From positions 38,789-102,788 of the forward strand of contig JAXDII010000018.1 of assembly GCA_034664085.1 (NCBI GenBank): a stretch of 64,000 nt of DNA, read 5' to 3'. Below are positions 7,187 through 15,132 of this stretch, one piece after another. How positions within the stretch are numbered: position 1 is the first letter of the stretch; each line of letters starts with the position of its first letter. The position numbers were made by a program, and so were the translations under genes. Origin of the DNA: JACVRW01 sp034664085 (GTDB lineage: Bacteria; Actinomycetota; Thermoleophilia; Solirubrobacterales; Thermoleophilaceae). A model generated the notes under the pieces. The model searched no databases. It was given only the letters and a program-made list of their open reading frames with translations, and was not told where the DNA came from.

Positions 7187-8077
7187 TCAGACTAGGCTGA
7201 CGCGGTCGTGCTGGCGGATCGTGCCCGTGGCTTCCGCTACGGCGTAGACGCCGACGCAGGGGTAGAGCGCGCCCGCGACGTCGATCCTGTTGTGCTGGGC
7301 GAGAGCCTTGAGGACGTTGGGATCCCGCGGAAGGGCCTCCTGTTCAACGCTCGGCATGCAGCATCGGGGATCTGGCAAGGCGACGCCGAGCTGCACTTCG
7401 TCCCCGATCAAGATCGAGCGGCCGACCCAGTCGTTCTCGGCGAAGCCATGCTCGGGGTACTCGACGATCACGTTCATACGAAACCGCCGGACGTCGAAGT
7501 CGCTGTCCGGTTCGAGCTCGTCGAGCCGGTCGAGGCTCGACGTCGTGAGGACGCTGATCGGGTACAGATCGAAGAAGGAGTCTTCCGGGACAGCCGAGGG
7601 AAGCCCGCGCTCGTTGAAGAAGGCTGCGCCGAGCTGCGCCTCGACCACCTCGTCCCGGTGTCCGTCGGGATCGTAGTTTTCCTCATCAGGGTGGTACTGA
7701 TCGATCGTGTAGCCGCTGTCTGCGGCGGAGGCCAGCTCCACGTCGCGGCCGAAGAAGCGCGACAGGACGGCATCGACATCCCGCGCGTCGCTCCGCACCG
7801 AGGTGCCGTCGGCAAGATCGATGCGGGCCGGGGGAACCTCAGCGGATGGGCGTGGCGCTTCGACGAAGGCCGCTCGGCACTTCAGCAAGTCGGGCCACAG
7901 CTTTGCGTGCTTGGCGCTCGCCACCTTGCCCGTTTCCTTGTCGACGACCGCATAAGCGCGGTCGCCCACGACGCCGCCCTTGCCCAAGTCGGCAGTGTCG
8001 AGTTCCTCGCCAAGCATCGACTTGACGGGGAATCGCCAAACTGCCCGGACCGTACCGACAGGCTCGCTCGCGCTCAT
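7187..8077 (-). CDS. MOSC domain protein with MOSC_N beta-barrel
   Basis: A 296-residue protein whose N-terminal MOSC_N barrel opens with VGTVRAVWRFPVKSMLGEEL, the standard start of this family, followed by GVVGDRAYAVVD. The C-terminal MOSC domain has the FRMNVIVE stretch and a cysteine at PDPRCCMPSV, the position where mARC/YcbX-like proteins bind molybdenum cofactor or a sulfane. By family, it would be a Moco-dependent reductase or a sulfur-carrier domain. ATG 8077 has GGAGG about nine bases upstream. It is the same direction as guaA upstream but 189 bp away, so probably a separate unit. Confidence 0.88.
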   Translation of the reverse strand: MSASEPVGTVRAVWRFPVKSMLGEELDTADLGKGGVVGDRAYAVVDKETGKVASAKHAKLWPDLLKCRAAFVEAPRPSAEVPPARIDLADGTSVRSDARDVDAVLSRFFGRDVELASAADSGYTIDQYHPDEENYDPDGHRDEVVEAQLGAAFFNERGLPSAVPEDSFFDLYPISVLTTSSLDRLDELEPDSDFDVRRFRMNVIVEYPEHGFAENDWVGRSILIGDEVQLGVALPDPRCCMPSVEQEALPRDPNVLKALAQHNRIDVAGALYPCVGVYAVAEATGTIRQHDRVSLV

Positions 8078-8218
8078 TCTCCGGCCTCCTGGATTTCGCC
8101 GGCGTGCCTATGCCAGCCTAGGAGCCGGACGCATGGCGGTCAACACGACGAGCTCCCGAGCATCTCGGCTGGCCTGAAAGCGCCCACGCACGGCGAGGGC
8201 GGTCCGAGGTGCGAACGA

Positions 8219-8233
8219 GCGCGCGCAGCGCGC
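8219..8233 (-). terminator. GC hairpin after guaA, possible terminator
   Basis: GCGCGC arms around a GCA loop lie 34 bases after the guaA stop within the 189-bp gap to the MOSC gene. There is no T-run, so it would not be a classical intrinsic terminator; in this GC-rich genome such a stem could also be chance. The rest of 8078-8266 shows no gene. Confidence 0.25.
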
Positions 8234-8266
8234 GAGCAGGTCGCGCGGCCGGCTAAGCGGCCCGGG

Positions 8267-9856
8267 CTACTCCCACTCGATCGTCCCGGGCGGCTTGGAC
8301 GTGATGTCCAACGTCACCCGGTTGACCTGCGCGATCTCGTTGATCATCCGCGAGGCCACCTTCTCGAGCAGGTCGTACGGCAGCCGTGCCCAGTCGGCGG
8401 TCATCGCGTCGTCCGAGGTGACCGCGCGGATCACGACGACGTAGCCGTAGGTGCGCTCGTCGCCCTGGACGCCGACCGAGCGCAGGTCGCCCGGGAGCAC
8501 GCAGAACGACTGCCACAGCTCGCGGTAGAGCCCGGCCGTGCGGATCTCGTCCTGCAGGATGGCGTCGGCGTCGCGCAGGATCTCCAGCCGCTCCTTGGTG
8601 ACCTCGCCCCCGACCACCCGGATCGCCAGGCCGGGGCCCGGGAAGGGCTGGCGCCACACCAGGCGGTCCGCCATGCCGAGCTCCGCGCCGACCGCCCGCA
8701 CCTCGTCCTTGAAGAGCATCCGCAGCGGCTCGACCAGCTCGAACTCGAGGTCGTCGGGCAGGCCGCCCACGTTGTGATGCGACTTGATCGTCGCCGCGCC
8801 CGTGCCGCCGCCCGACTCGATCACGTCCGAGTAGAGCGTGCCCTGCACGAGGTAGTGCGGGTCGCCGAGCCGCTCAGCCTGCTCCTCGAAGACGCGGATG
8901 AACTCCTCGCCGATGATCTTGCGCTTGGTCTCGGGGTCGGTCACGCCGGCCAGCCGCGCGAGGAATCGCTCCTCCGCGTCGACGGCCACCAGCGGCACCT
9001 TGAACTGGTCGCGGAACGCGGCCACGACCTGGTTGCCCTCGTTCTTGCGCATCAGGCCGTGGTCGACGAACACGCAGGTGAGCTGGTCGCCCACCGCGCG
9101 GTAGGTGAGCAGCGCGGCCACCGACGAGTCGACGCCGCCCGACAGCCCGCAGATCACCTTGCCGTCGCCGACCTGCTCGCGGATGCGGGCCACCTGCTCC
9201 TCGATCACCGACTCGGCCGACCAGGCCATGTCGCACCCGCAGATGTCGCGCAGGAAGCTCTCGAGGATGTGCGTGCCGTACGGCGTGTGCACCACCTCCG
9301 GGTGGAACTGGATGCCGTACAGCCCGCGCTCGGTGCTCTCGATCGCCGCCACCGGCGACTCCGTGGAGGAGGCCAGCGCCGTGAATCCGGGGGGCGCCGC
9401 GAACACCGTGTCGCGGTGGCTCATCCAGCAGCTCTGCTCCGCCGGCGTGCCCGCCAGGAGCCGCCCCGGCTCCGCGACCGTCAGTTGCGAGCGCCCGAAC
9501 TCCCCGACCTCGGCGCCCTCCACCTTGCCGCCCAGCTCCAGCACCATCGCCTGCATGCCGTAACAGATGCCGAGCACCGGAATGCCCAGCTCGAGCAGCT
9601 CGGAGCGCAGCTTCGGGGCGCCGTCGGCGTAGACCGAGGCCGGCCCGCCGGAGAGGATCACGCCGCGCGGCTGGCGCCGCGTGACTTCCTCGATCGGCAC
9701 GTGGTGCGGCAGCAGCTCGGCGAACACGCCGCACTCGCGCACGCGGCGCGCGATCAGCTGCGAGTACTGGCCCCCGAAGTCGAGAACCAGCACCTCATCC
9801 GTTGCTGCGGCAGGCCCCGTGGCGGACGCCGAAGCGGTGGCCGCCTGAGTGCTCAC
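8267..9856 (-). CDS. guaA: GMP synthase (glutamine-hydrolysing)
   Basis: A 529-residue enzyme making GMP from XMP, ATP and glutamine in the cytosol. The N-terminal class I amidotransferase has the nucleophile in GICYGMQ and the His/Glu pair in QFHPEV. The ATP pyrophosphatase P-loop LSGGVDSSVA is at about residue 233. The C-terminal dimerisation domain has FPGPGLAIR and ends in TLDITSKPPGTIEWE. GTG 9856 overlaps the guaB3 stop as GTGA, adding a short Ala/Thr/Ser-rich leader before VLVLDFGGQYSQLI. It is coupled to the upstream IMPDH-like gene, giving a guanine-nucleotide operon. Confidence 0.97.
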   Translation of the reverse strand: MSTQAATASASATGPAAATDEVLVLDFGGQYSQLIARRVRECGVFAELLPHHVPIEEVTRRQPRGVILSGGPASVYADGAPKLRSELLELGIPVLGICYGMQAMVLELGGKVEGAEVGEFGRSQLTVAEPGRLLAGTPAEQSCWMSHRDTVFAAPPGFTALASSTESPVAAIESTERGLYGIQFHPEVVHTPYGTHILESFLRDICGCDMAWSAESVIEEQVARIREQVGDGKVICGLSGGVDSSVAALLTYRAVGDQLTCVFVDHGLMRKNEGNQVVAAFRDQFKVPLVAVDAEERFLARLAGVTDPETKRKIIGEEFIRVFEEQAERLGDPHYLVQGTLYSDVIESGGGTGAATIKSHHNVGGLPDDLEFELVEPLRMLFKDEVRAVGAELGMADRLVWRQPFPGPGLAIRVVGGEVTKERLEILRDADAILQDEIRTAGLYRELWQSFCVLPGDLRSVGVQGDERTYGYVVVIRAVTSDDAMTADWARLPYDLLEKVASRMINEIAQVNRVTLDITSKPPGTIEWE

Positions 9857-11115
9857 TCGACGAGAGCGGGGTCCGCGGCCGGGGTCGCGACGACGGACGA
9901 GGTGGGATCCATCACGCCGTCCGCCGCCGGGTGAGCAGCGGCCGCCGAGGTGGCACCCATGCCGACCTCCTGGGCCTGCTGGAGCTGCTTGCCCTCGGTC
10001 TGCAGCGACGGCGCGACCATCACCTCGGCCTTGTGAAAGGCCGGGATGTCCTCGTAGCCGCAGGTGGCCATCGAGGTGCGCAGGCTGCCCATCAGGTTGA
10101 AGGTGCCGTCGTTCTCGTGGGCCGGCCCGAGCAGGATCTGCTCGAGCGTGCCGTTCTGGGTGGTCTTCACGCGCGCGCCGCGCGGAAGCGACGGGTGGAA
10201 GGTCGCCATGCCCCAGTGGTAGCCGTGGCCGGGCGCCTCGTAGGCGCGTGCCAGCGGCGAGCCGATCATCACGGCGTCGGCGCCGCAGGCGATCGCCTTC
10301 GAGACGTCGCCGCCGTTGCGCATGCCGCCGTCGGCGATCACCTTCACGTACTCGCCGGTCTCGAGCATGTGCTGCGAGCGGGCGGCCGCGACGTCGGCGA
10401 TGGCGGTGGCCTGGGGGACGCCGATGCCGAGCACGCCGCGGGTGGTGCAGGCGGCGCCGGGGCCGACGCCGACCAGCACGCCGACCGCGCCGGTGCGCAT
10501 CAGGTGCAGGCCGGTCGCGTACGACGCGCACCCGCCCACCACGACCGGCAGGGTGTCCTGCAGCTCGCGGATGAACTCCTTGAGGTTGAGCGGCTCGCTG
10601 CGCGTGGACACGTGCTCGGCCGAGATCACGGTGCCCTGGATGACGAGAATGTCCAGCCCGGCCTCTACAGCCGTCTCGTAGTAGCCGCGCACCCGCTGGG
10701 GGGTGAGCGAGGCCGCTGCGACGACGCCCTGGTCCTTGATCTCGCGGATCCGCTGCGCGATCAGGTCCTCACGGACGGGCTGCGCGTAGATGCGCTGCAT
10801 CTCGACGGTCGCCCTCTGCTTGTCGTAGCTGGCGATCCGCTGGAGCTCGGCGTCGGGGTCCTCGTAGCGGGTCCAGATGCCCTCGAGGTTGAGCACCGCG
10901 AGCCCGCCGAGCTTGCCGAGCCTGCCCGCCGTGTCGGGCGAGACGACGCCGTCCATGGCGGAGGCGACGAGCGGCAGCGCGAAGCGGTACGGGCCGAGCG
11001 TCCACGTGATGTCGATGTCGTCCGGGTCGCGCGTGCGCCTCGAGGGCACGATCGCGATGTCATCGAAGCCGTATGCGCGGCGGCCCTTCTTGCCCCGCCC
11101 GATCTCTACTTCCAT
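9853..11115 (-). CDS. guaB3: GuaB3 family IMP dehydrogenase-related protein
   Basis: A 420-residue protein of the actinobacterial GuaB3 branch. It is a TIM-barrel IMPDH/GMPR domain without the two CBS modules of canonical IMPDH. The N-terminus reads IGRGKKGRRAYGFDDIAIVPS. The active-site loop with the catalytic Cys is GPGAACTTRGVLGIG, and the phosphate region has VIADGGMRNGGDVSKAIACGA. After the barrel there is an extra Ala/Pro-rich tail of about 40 residues that runs into the guaA overlap. Either IMP oxidation or GMP reduction has been reported in this family; which occurs here cannot be told. Its translation is coupled to guaA. Confidence 0.93.
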   Translation of the reverse strand: MEVEIGRGKKGRRAYGFDDIAIVPSRRTRDPDDIDITWTLGPYRFALPLVASAMDGVVSPDTAGRLGKLGGLAVLNLEGIWTRYEDPDAELQRIASYDKQRATVEMQRIYAQPVREDLIAQRIREIKDQGVVAAASLTPQRVRGYYETAVEAGLDILVIQGTVISAEHVSTRSEPLNLKEFIRELQDTLPVVVGGCASYATGLHLMRTGAVGVLVGVGPGAACTTRGVLGIGVPQATAIADVAAARSQHMLETGEYVKVIADGGMRNGGDVSKAIACGADAVMIGSPLARAYEAPGHGYHWGMATFHPSLPRGARVKTTQNGTLEQILLGPAHENDGTFNLMGSLRTSMATCGYEDIPAFHKAEVMVAPSLQTEGKQLQQAQEVGMGATSAAAAHPAADGVMDPTSSVVATPAADPALVE

Positions 11116-11165
11116 TGGCTGATCCTAGGTTCGACGGCGGACGAGTTCCCGACCTTAGCAGCGGC

Positions 11166-12137
11166 CTAGAGCACGCCCTTCGCCGAGACCGTCGGCGCCT
11201 CGAGGCTCTCCAGGCGCACCTCGCCGAGCAGCCGCTCGACCTCGCGCTGCTCGAGTTGCCCGGCGCCGAAGTGCTGGGTCGACTCGGCCCCGCAGGCCAC
11301 CGCGAAGCGCAGGCAGGCCTCGGCGTCGCTGCCCGCGTAGCGTGCGGCGACGAAGCCGGCGAGGAAGGCGTCGCCGGAGCCCACCGACGAGACCGGCTCG
11401 AGCGGCTCGAGCGTGGCCCGGTAGAGACGCCGGTCCGTGCTGTCGCCGAGCACGGCCATGCAGCCGTCGGCCAGCGTCATGATGCCCTCGCGGGCGCCCA
11501 TCTCGACCATCTCGCCGAGCGCCCGGCGGCGGTCGTCCTCGTCGGAGAACTCGCGCCCCACCAGCCCCTCGGCCTCGAACTCGTTCGGGCTGACGACGTC
11601 CGGGCCCTTGCGCGTCGCCACCAGCAGCGGCTCGCCCTCGGAGTCGAGCACGGTGGTCACGCCGAGCCTTCGCATCTCCTCGATCAGGCGGCCGTAGAGG
11701 CCGGCGTCCACGCCGCGCGGCAGGCTGCCGGCGAACACGCATACCGCGGCGCCCTTGGCGAGGTAGAGCAGCTTGTCGACGAACAGGTCGAGCTCCTGCT
11801 CGGACACGTGCGGCCCGTGCTCGTTGATCTCGGTCTGGTCCCCGTTGGTCGGGTCGACCACAGCGGTCGAGGTGCGCGACTCCTCCCGAATCCGCACGAA
11901 GTCGTTGAGGATTCCCTCCTCGGTCAGGTGCTCGACGATGCGGGTGCCCGTGGGGCCGCCCGCCACGCCGGTCGCGATCACGGGCTGGCCGAGCGCGCGC
12001 AGGGCGCGCGCCACGTTCACGCCCTTGCCGCCCGCCATCGCGGTCTGCTCGACGGCACGGTGGCGGCGGCCGAGTCGGAAGTTCGGCACGGCGAGCGTCT
12101 TGTCGATCGCGGCGTTGAGGGTGACGGTGATGATCAT
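11166..12137 (-). CDS. PfkB-family sugar kinase (1-phosphofructokinase type)
   Basis: A 323-residue ribokinase-fold kinase. The N-terminus MIITVTLNAAIDKTLAV and the GGKGVNVARALRALG motif at about residues 36-50 are typical of the 1-phosphofructokinase/tagatose-6-phosphate kinase branch. The catalytic anion-hole motif is SVGSGDAFLAGF near residue 248, with Asp as base. The ATG overlaps the upstream D,D-carboxypeptidase stop as ATGA, so it belongs to the LysM-carboxypeptidase operon. There is no PTS gene nearby, so a fructose PTS role is not supported by context; the sugar phosphate substrate is open. Confidence 0.87.
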   Translation of the reverse strand: MIITVTLNAAIDKTLAVPNFRLGRRHRAVEQTAMAGGKGVNVARALRALGQPVIATGVAGGPTGTRIVEHLTEEGILNDFVRIREESRTSTAVVDPTNGDQTEINEHGPHVSEQELDLFVDKLLYLAKGAAVCVFAGSLPRGVDAGLYGRLIEEMRRLGVTTVLDSEGEPLLVATRKGPDVVSPNEFEAEGLVGREFSDEDDRRRALGEMVEMGAREGIMTLADGCMAVLGDSTDRRLYRATLEPLEPVSSVGSGDAFLAGFVAARYAGSDAEACLRFAVACGAESTQHFGAGQLEQREVERLLGEVRLESLEAPTVSAKGVL

Positions 12138-13345
12138 CTGCGCACCAGTCTGACCTTCACTCGCAGGCGGAGCGTCAGAAGCATGGCGCCGAGCAGGATG
12201 GCGACGACCGCCAAGATGGTCAAGGGGACGCCCAGCTCCGACAGGAGCACCCTCAGTGTCCCCGCCCCGGGGACGTCGGTGGCTGTCACGAGGGGGAGGC
12301 GGCGGACCCGCTCGCCGTCTACGAGCACGGTCACGGAGCCGACCCGCCTGCCCGCGGGGAGCGGGCCGGAGAGCTGCTCGGGGGCGTCCACGCGGCGCTT
12401 CACCCGCTGCCCTTCGCGCAGCGTCACCACGACCCCCCGTTGGGGTACGAGCGCGGTGCGCTCGTCGCGGTATTCGATCGCGGCACGCGCCAGCGGACGG
12501 TCGCGATCGAGCACGCGGACGCGCTGAAAACGTCCAAGCCCCCAGCGCAGCAGCGCGAGCGTGTCGGCGTCGCGGGCGGCCTCGCTCGGCTCCCCCATGA
12601 CGACGGCGATCACGCGGGCGCCGGTGCGCGCACTCTTTGCCGACCCGACGAGCACGTACCCGGCCTGCGAGGTGTGGCCGGTCTTGACGCCGTTCACGAA
12701 CGGATACGACGCGATCAGCGAGTTGCGGTTCTCCACCACGCGCGGGCGGGCCCCGGTCTCGAGCTCGGCGGCCGGCATGTCGGCCACGCGGGCGAATCGG
12801 GGCCGCGCCAACAGGTAGCGCGCGAGCGTGGCGAGGTCGCGGGCAGTGGAGTAGTTGGCCGGGTCGTCGAAGCCGATCGGGTTGGCGTAGCTCGTGTCGG
12901 CGAGGCCGAGCTCCGCGGCGCGCGCGTTCATCTCGGACACGAAGGCGCTGCGGGTGCCGGCGATGCCCTCCGCCAGCGTCACCGCGGCGTCGTTGGCGCT
13001 CTCGAGCATGAGCGCCTCGAACAGATCCTGCACGCGCATCCGCTCGCCCGGCCGCAGCGCGATCTGGGACTCGACCGGTGCGGCGTCGTAGTCCGCGGCG
13101 GTGAACACCTGGCGCGGCCTGGTCCGCTCGAGCGTCAGCAGGGCGGTCATCAGCTTCGTGGTGCTCGCGATCTGGCGGCGCGACCGGGCGCGCTTGGCGA
13201 ACAGCACGTCGCCGTCGCGACCGTCCACGACGATCGCGGCATCCGCCCCCGGCAGCGGGGGTGGCGCTTCGTCGGCCTGTGCCTGCGCCTGCGCCGGAGC
13301 AACCGCGGCCCCGAGCACGAGCAGGAGTGTTGCCGCCAGCCTCAC
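12134..13345 (-). CDS. D-alanyl-D-alanine carboxypeptidase (S11, PBP5-like)
   Basis: A 403-residue exported penicillin-binding protein that trims the terminal D-Ala of peptidoglycan stem peptides. It has a signal peptide (LAATLLLVLGAAVAPAQAQ) and the three active-site motifs SxxK (STTKLM, about residue 61), SxN (SAND, about 116) and KTG (NGVKTGHTS). A beta-rich domain follows, then a C-terminal membrane anchor (LTILAVVAILLGAMLLTL) with basic tail. GTG 13345 overlaps the LysM protein stop as GTGA; its own stop overlaps the PfkB start. The anchor at the C-terminus is a transmembrane helix rather than the amphipathic helix of E. coli PBP5. Confidence 0.93.
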   Translation of the reverse strand: MRLAATLLLVLGAAVAPAQAQAQADEAPPPLPGADAAIVVDGRDGDVLFAKRARSRRQIASTTKLMTALLTLERTRPRQVFTAADYDAAPVESQIALRPGERMRVQDLFEALMLESANDAAVTLAEGIAGTRSAFVSEMNARAAELGLADTSYANPIGFDDPANYSTARDLATLARYLLARPRFARVADMPAAELETGARPRVVENRNSLIASYPFVNGVKTGHTSQAGYVLVGSAKSARTGARVIAVVMGEPSEAARDADTLALLRWGLGRFQRVRVLDRDRPLARAAIEYRDERTALVPQRGVVVTLREGQRVKRRVDAPEQLSGPLPAGRRVGSVTVLVDGERVRRLPLVTATDVPGAGTLRVLLSELGVPLTILAVVAILLGAMLLTLRLRVKVRLVRR

Positions 13346-13680
13346 TCGCGCAGCTTGATCCTCTGCCCGACGATCAGGTTCTGCGGATCGAGCTCGGGGT
13401 TGAGCTCCTGGAGGCGCTCGACCGTCACGCCCGTCTTCTCCGCGATCAGGCCCAGCGTGTCGTTCAGCTTGACCATGTAGGTGGGACGGCGGCGGCGCGG
13501 CGGCTGCTCTTGCGCGGTTTCATCGGTGCCCTGGCCGGCGGTCTCCTGGACCGCGTCGGAACCGGAGCCGTTGGACTGGGTCGAGCTCTGCACCACGACG
13601 AGGACGGCGGCGATCGCCAGCACCAGCGCCAGCGGGGCGAGGATGCGTGCGGCGCTTCGTCGTCGTCCTTGATCGGCCAT
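13342..13680 (-). CDS. LysM-domain membrane protein
   Basis: A 112-residue protein with one N-terminal membrane anchor (ILAPLALVLAIAAVLVVV, about residues 13-30), a Ser/Gly/Thr/Gln linker and a C-terminal LysM domain (YMVKLNDTLGLIAEKTGVTV, then LNPELDPQNLIVGQRIKL). LysM binds GlcNAc in peptidoglycan, so it likely positions itself, or partners, at the wall. ATG 13680 gives a normal anchor with a basic N-terminus. It is translationally coupled to the D,D-carboxypeptidase behind it, fitting a cell-wall operon. Confidence 0.88.
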   Translation of the reverse strand: MADQGRRRSAARILAPLALVLAIAAVLVVVQSSTQSNGSGSDAVQETAGQGTDETAQEQPPRRRRPTYMVKLNDTLGLIAEKTGVTVERLQELNPELDPQNLIVGQRIKLRE

Positions 13681-13759
13681 CGGTGCTCCCCAGGCGGGCC
13701 CGCGGAGCTTAGAGCGCGCGGCGGGCGCCCTGGGCCGGTGGGATACGCCCACCGAGTTG

Positions 13760-14686
13760 CTACAGGTCCCAGGCCGCGGCGCGCAGCTCCTCGGCCGCCG
13801 CCGCTGCCGCCGTCGCGGGGTCGCCGCCGCGCTCCGCGTGCGCGTTGACGATCGAGCGCGAGGCGGTGATCAGGCCGGCCGCGGGGTGCGGCGCGAAGGC
13901 GGCGCCGAGGTCCGCCACGCGCCCGCCCTGGGCGCCCACGCCGGGCAGCAGGAAGACGGCACGCGGCATCAGCTCGCGCAGCCGCTCGAGCAGCGCCGGC
14001 TGGGTGGCGCCAGTCACGGCGCCGACCAGCGACAGGCCGCAGTCGGCGGTGTGCGCGGCGCCGAGCTCGTCGGTGAGGCGCGCCAGCCGCTCGTGCAGGG
14101 GCGGATCCCCCTCGTCCTGGATCTCTGCCGCGCCCGGGTTCGAGGTGCGCACGAGCACGAAGCAGCCGGCCCCGGCCGCCGCCGCGGCGCCGATCAGCGG
14201 CTCGAGCGAGTCGCGGCCGAGCAGCGGGTTGGCCGTGAAGGCGTCGGCGCCGAGGCCGGGCACGGGCCCGAAGGGACCGTCCGTCTCGCCCACCAGCGCC
14301 TGGGCGTACGCCTTTGCCGTGACCGGGACGTCGCCGCGCTTGCCGTCCGCGAGCACGAGCAGCCCGTGGTCGCGGGCGATCGCAGCGGTCCGCTCGAGCG
14401 CCTCCCACCCCGGTGCGCCGAGGCGCTCGAAGCAGGCGAGCTGGAGCTTGACCGCCACGCAGGCCGGGCCCGCGGCGACGATCGCCGCGCGGCAGTGGGC
14501 CGCCACGGCCTCCGCGGTCTGCGCCCGTGCCAGATGCCCGCCTTCGCCAGAGTCGGCAAAGCGCTCGAGCGCCTCGGGCCACAGGGAGGCGGGGTCCGGG
14601 TCGAGCCCGAGTACGACACGGCTGCGGCGCTCATCGACGAGCGCCGCAAGCCGGTCGCAGAAATGCGGTCGCGAACCCCCGGTCAA
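13760..14686 (-). CDS. pyrF: Orotidine 5'-phosphate decarboxylase (type 2)
   Basis: A 308-residue OMP decarboxylase of the longer actinobacterial type, catalysing the last step of UMP synthesis. Landmarks are RSRVVLGLDPDPASLWP at the start, VAVKLQLACFERLG, and the catalytic lysine motif LVLADGKRGDVPVTA, where the D-x-K-x-x-D triad is replaced by the type 2 form. The TTG at 14686 is the only start before the first strand. The gene stands 79 bp upstream of the LysM operon in the same direction; no other pyrimidine gene is in the window. Confidence 0.93.
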   Translation of the reverse strand: MTGGSRPHFCDRLAALVDERRSRVVLGLDPDPASLWPEALERFADSGEGGHLARAQTAEAVAAHCRAAIVAAGPACVAVKLQLACFERLGAPGWEALERTAAIARDHGLLVLADGKRGDVPVTAKAYAQALVGETDGPFGPVPGLGADAFTANPLLGRDSLEPLIGAAAAAGAGCFVLVRTSNPGAAEIQDEGDPPLHERLARLTDELGAAHTADCGLSLVGAVTGATQPALLERLRELMPRAVFLLPGVGAQGGRVADLGAAFAPHPAAGLITASRSIVNAHAERGGDPATAAAAAAEELRAAAWDL

Positions 14687-14711
14687 GGTCGCGACTCGAG
14701 GGCGGGCGGTC

Positions 14712-14990
14712 CTACTGTCCCTTTACGGCCTTCTTCAGGGACGAGCCTGCGCTGAAGCGCGGAACCTTGCTCGCCGCGATTTGGATCCGTTCGCCGGTCT
14801 GAGGGTTAACTCCCTGGCGGGCACCGCGGTCGGCAACGGAGAACTTCCCGAAGCCGGTGAAGTTGATGTCTCCGCCGCGGCGAAGAACTTCCTCAATGGT
14901 GTCGAGGACACCATTGACGGCCTTCTCCGCCTCGCCCTTCCCCAGGCCCGAGCGGTCGGCCACCTGGTCCACGAACTCGGACTTCGTCAC
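14712..14990 (-). CDS. HU-family DNA-binding protein
   Basis: A 92-residue nucleoid protein. It has the helical dimerisation half (TKSEFVDQVADRSGLGKGEA), then FTGFGKFSVADRGARQGVNP and the arm region KVPRFSAGSSLKKAVKG. All the hallmark residues of the HU/IHF fold are present and there is no long lysine/alanine tail as in mycobacterial Hlp. GTG 14990 is chosen because GGAGGAT precedes it by five bases; the frame upstream is not protein-like. It binds DNA as a dimer without strict sequence need. Confidence 0.95.
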   Translation of the reverse strand: MTKSEFVDQVADRSGLGKGEAEKAVNGVLDTIEEVLRRGGDINFTGFGKFSVADRGARQGVNPQTGERIQIAASKVPRFSAGSSLKKAVKGQ

Positions 14991-15132
14991 GTCATCCTCC
15001 TTGCCGGGGGCAACTGAATGGGCCGCAACGTAACAATGCCTGCGGACGACAGAAGCGATTTTCCCCCTTGCAGAGCGGAAAAGCGCGCTCCTTACGTGTC
15101 TTTCGGCCCCTTGCAGAGCCAATTTTCGGGCC

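Noticed and set aside
7208..9934. A 908-codon plus-strand frame opposite MOSC and guaA
   Set aside because: It is antisense to clear guaA and MOSC genes; its low-complexity His/Arg/Ala/Leu content is the usual shadow in GC-rich DNA.
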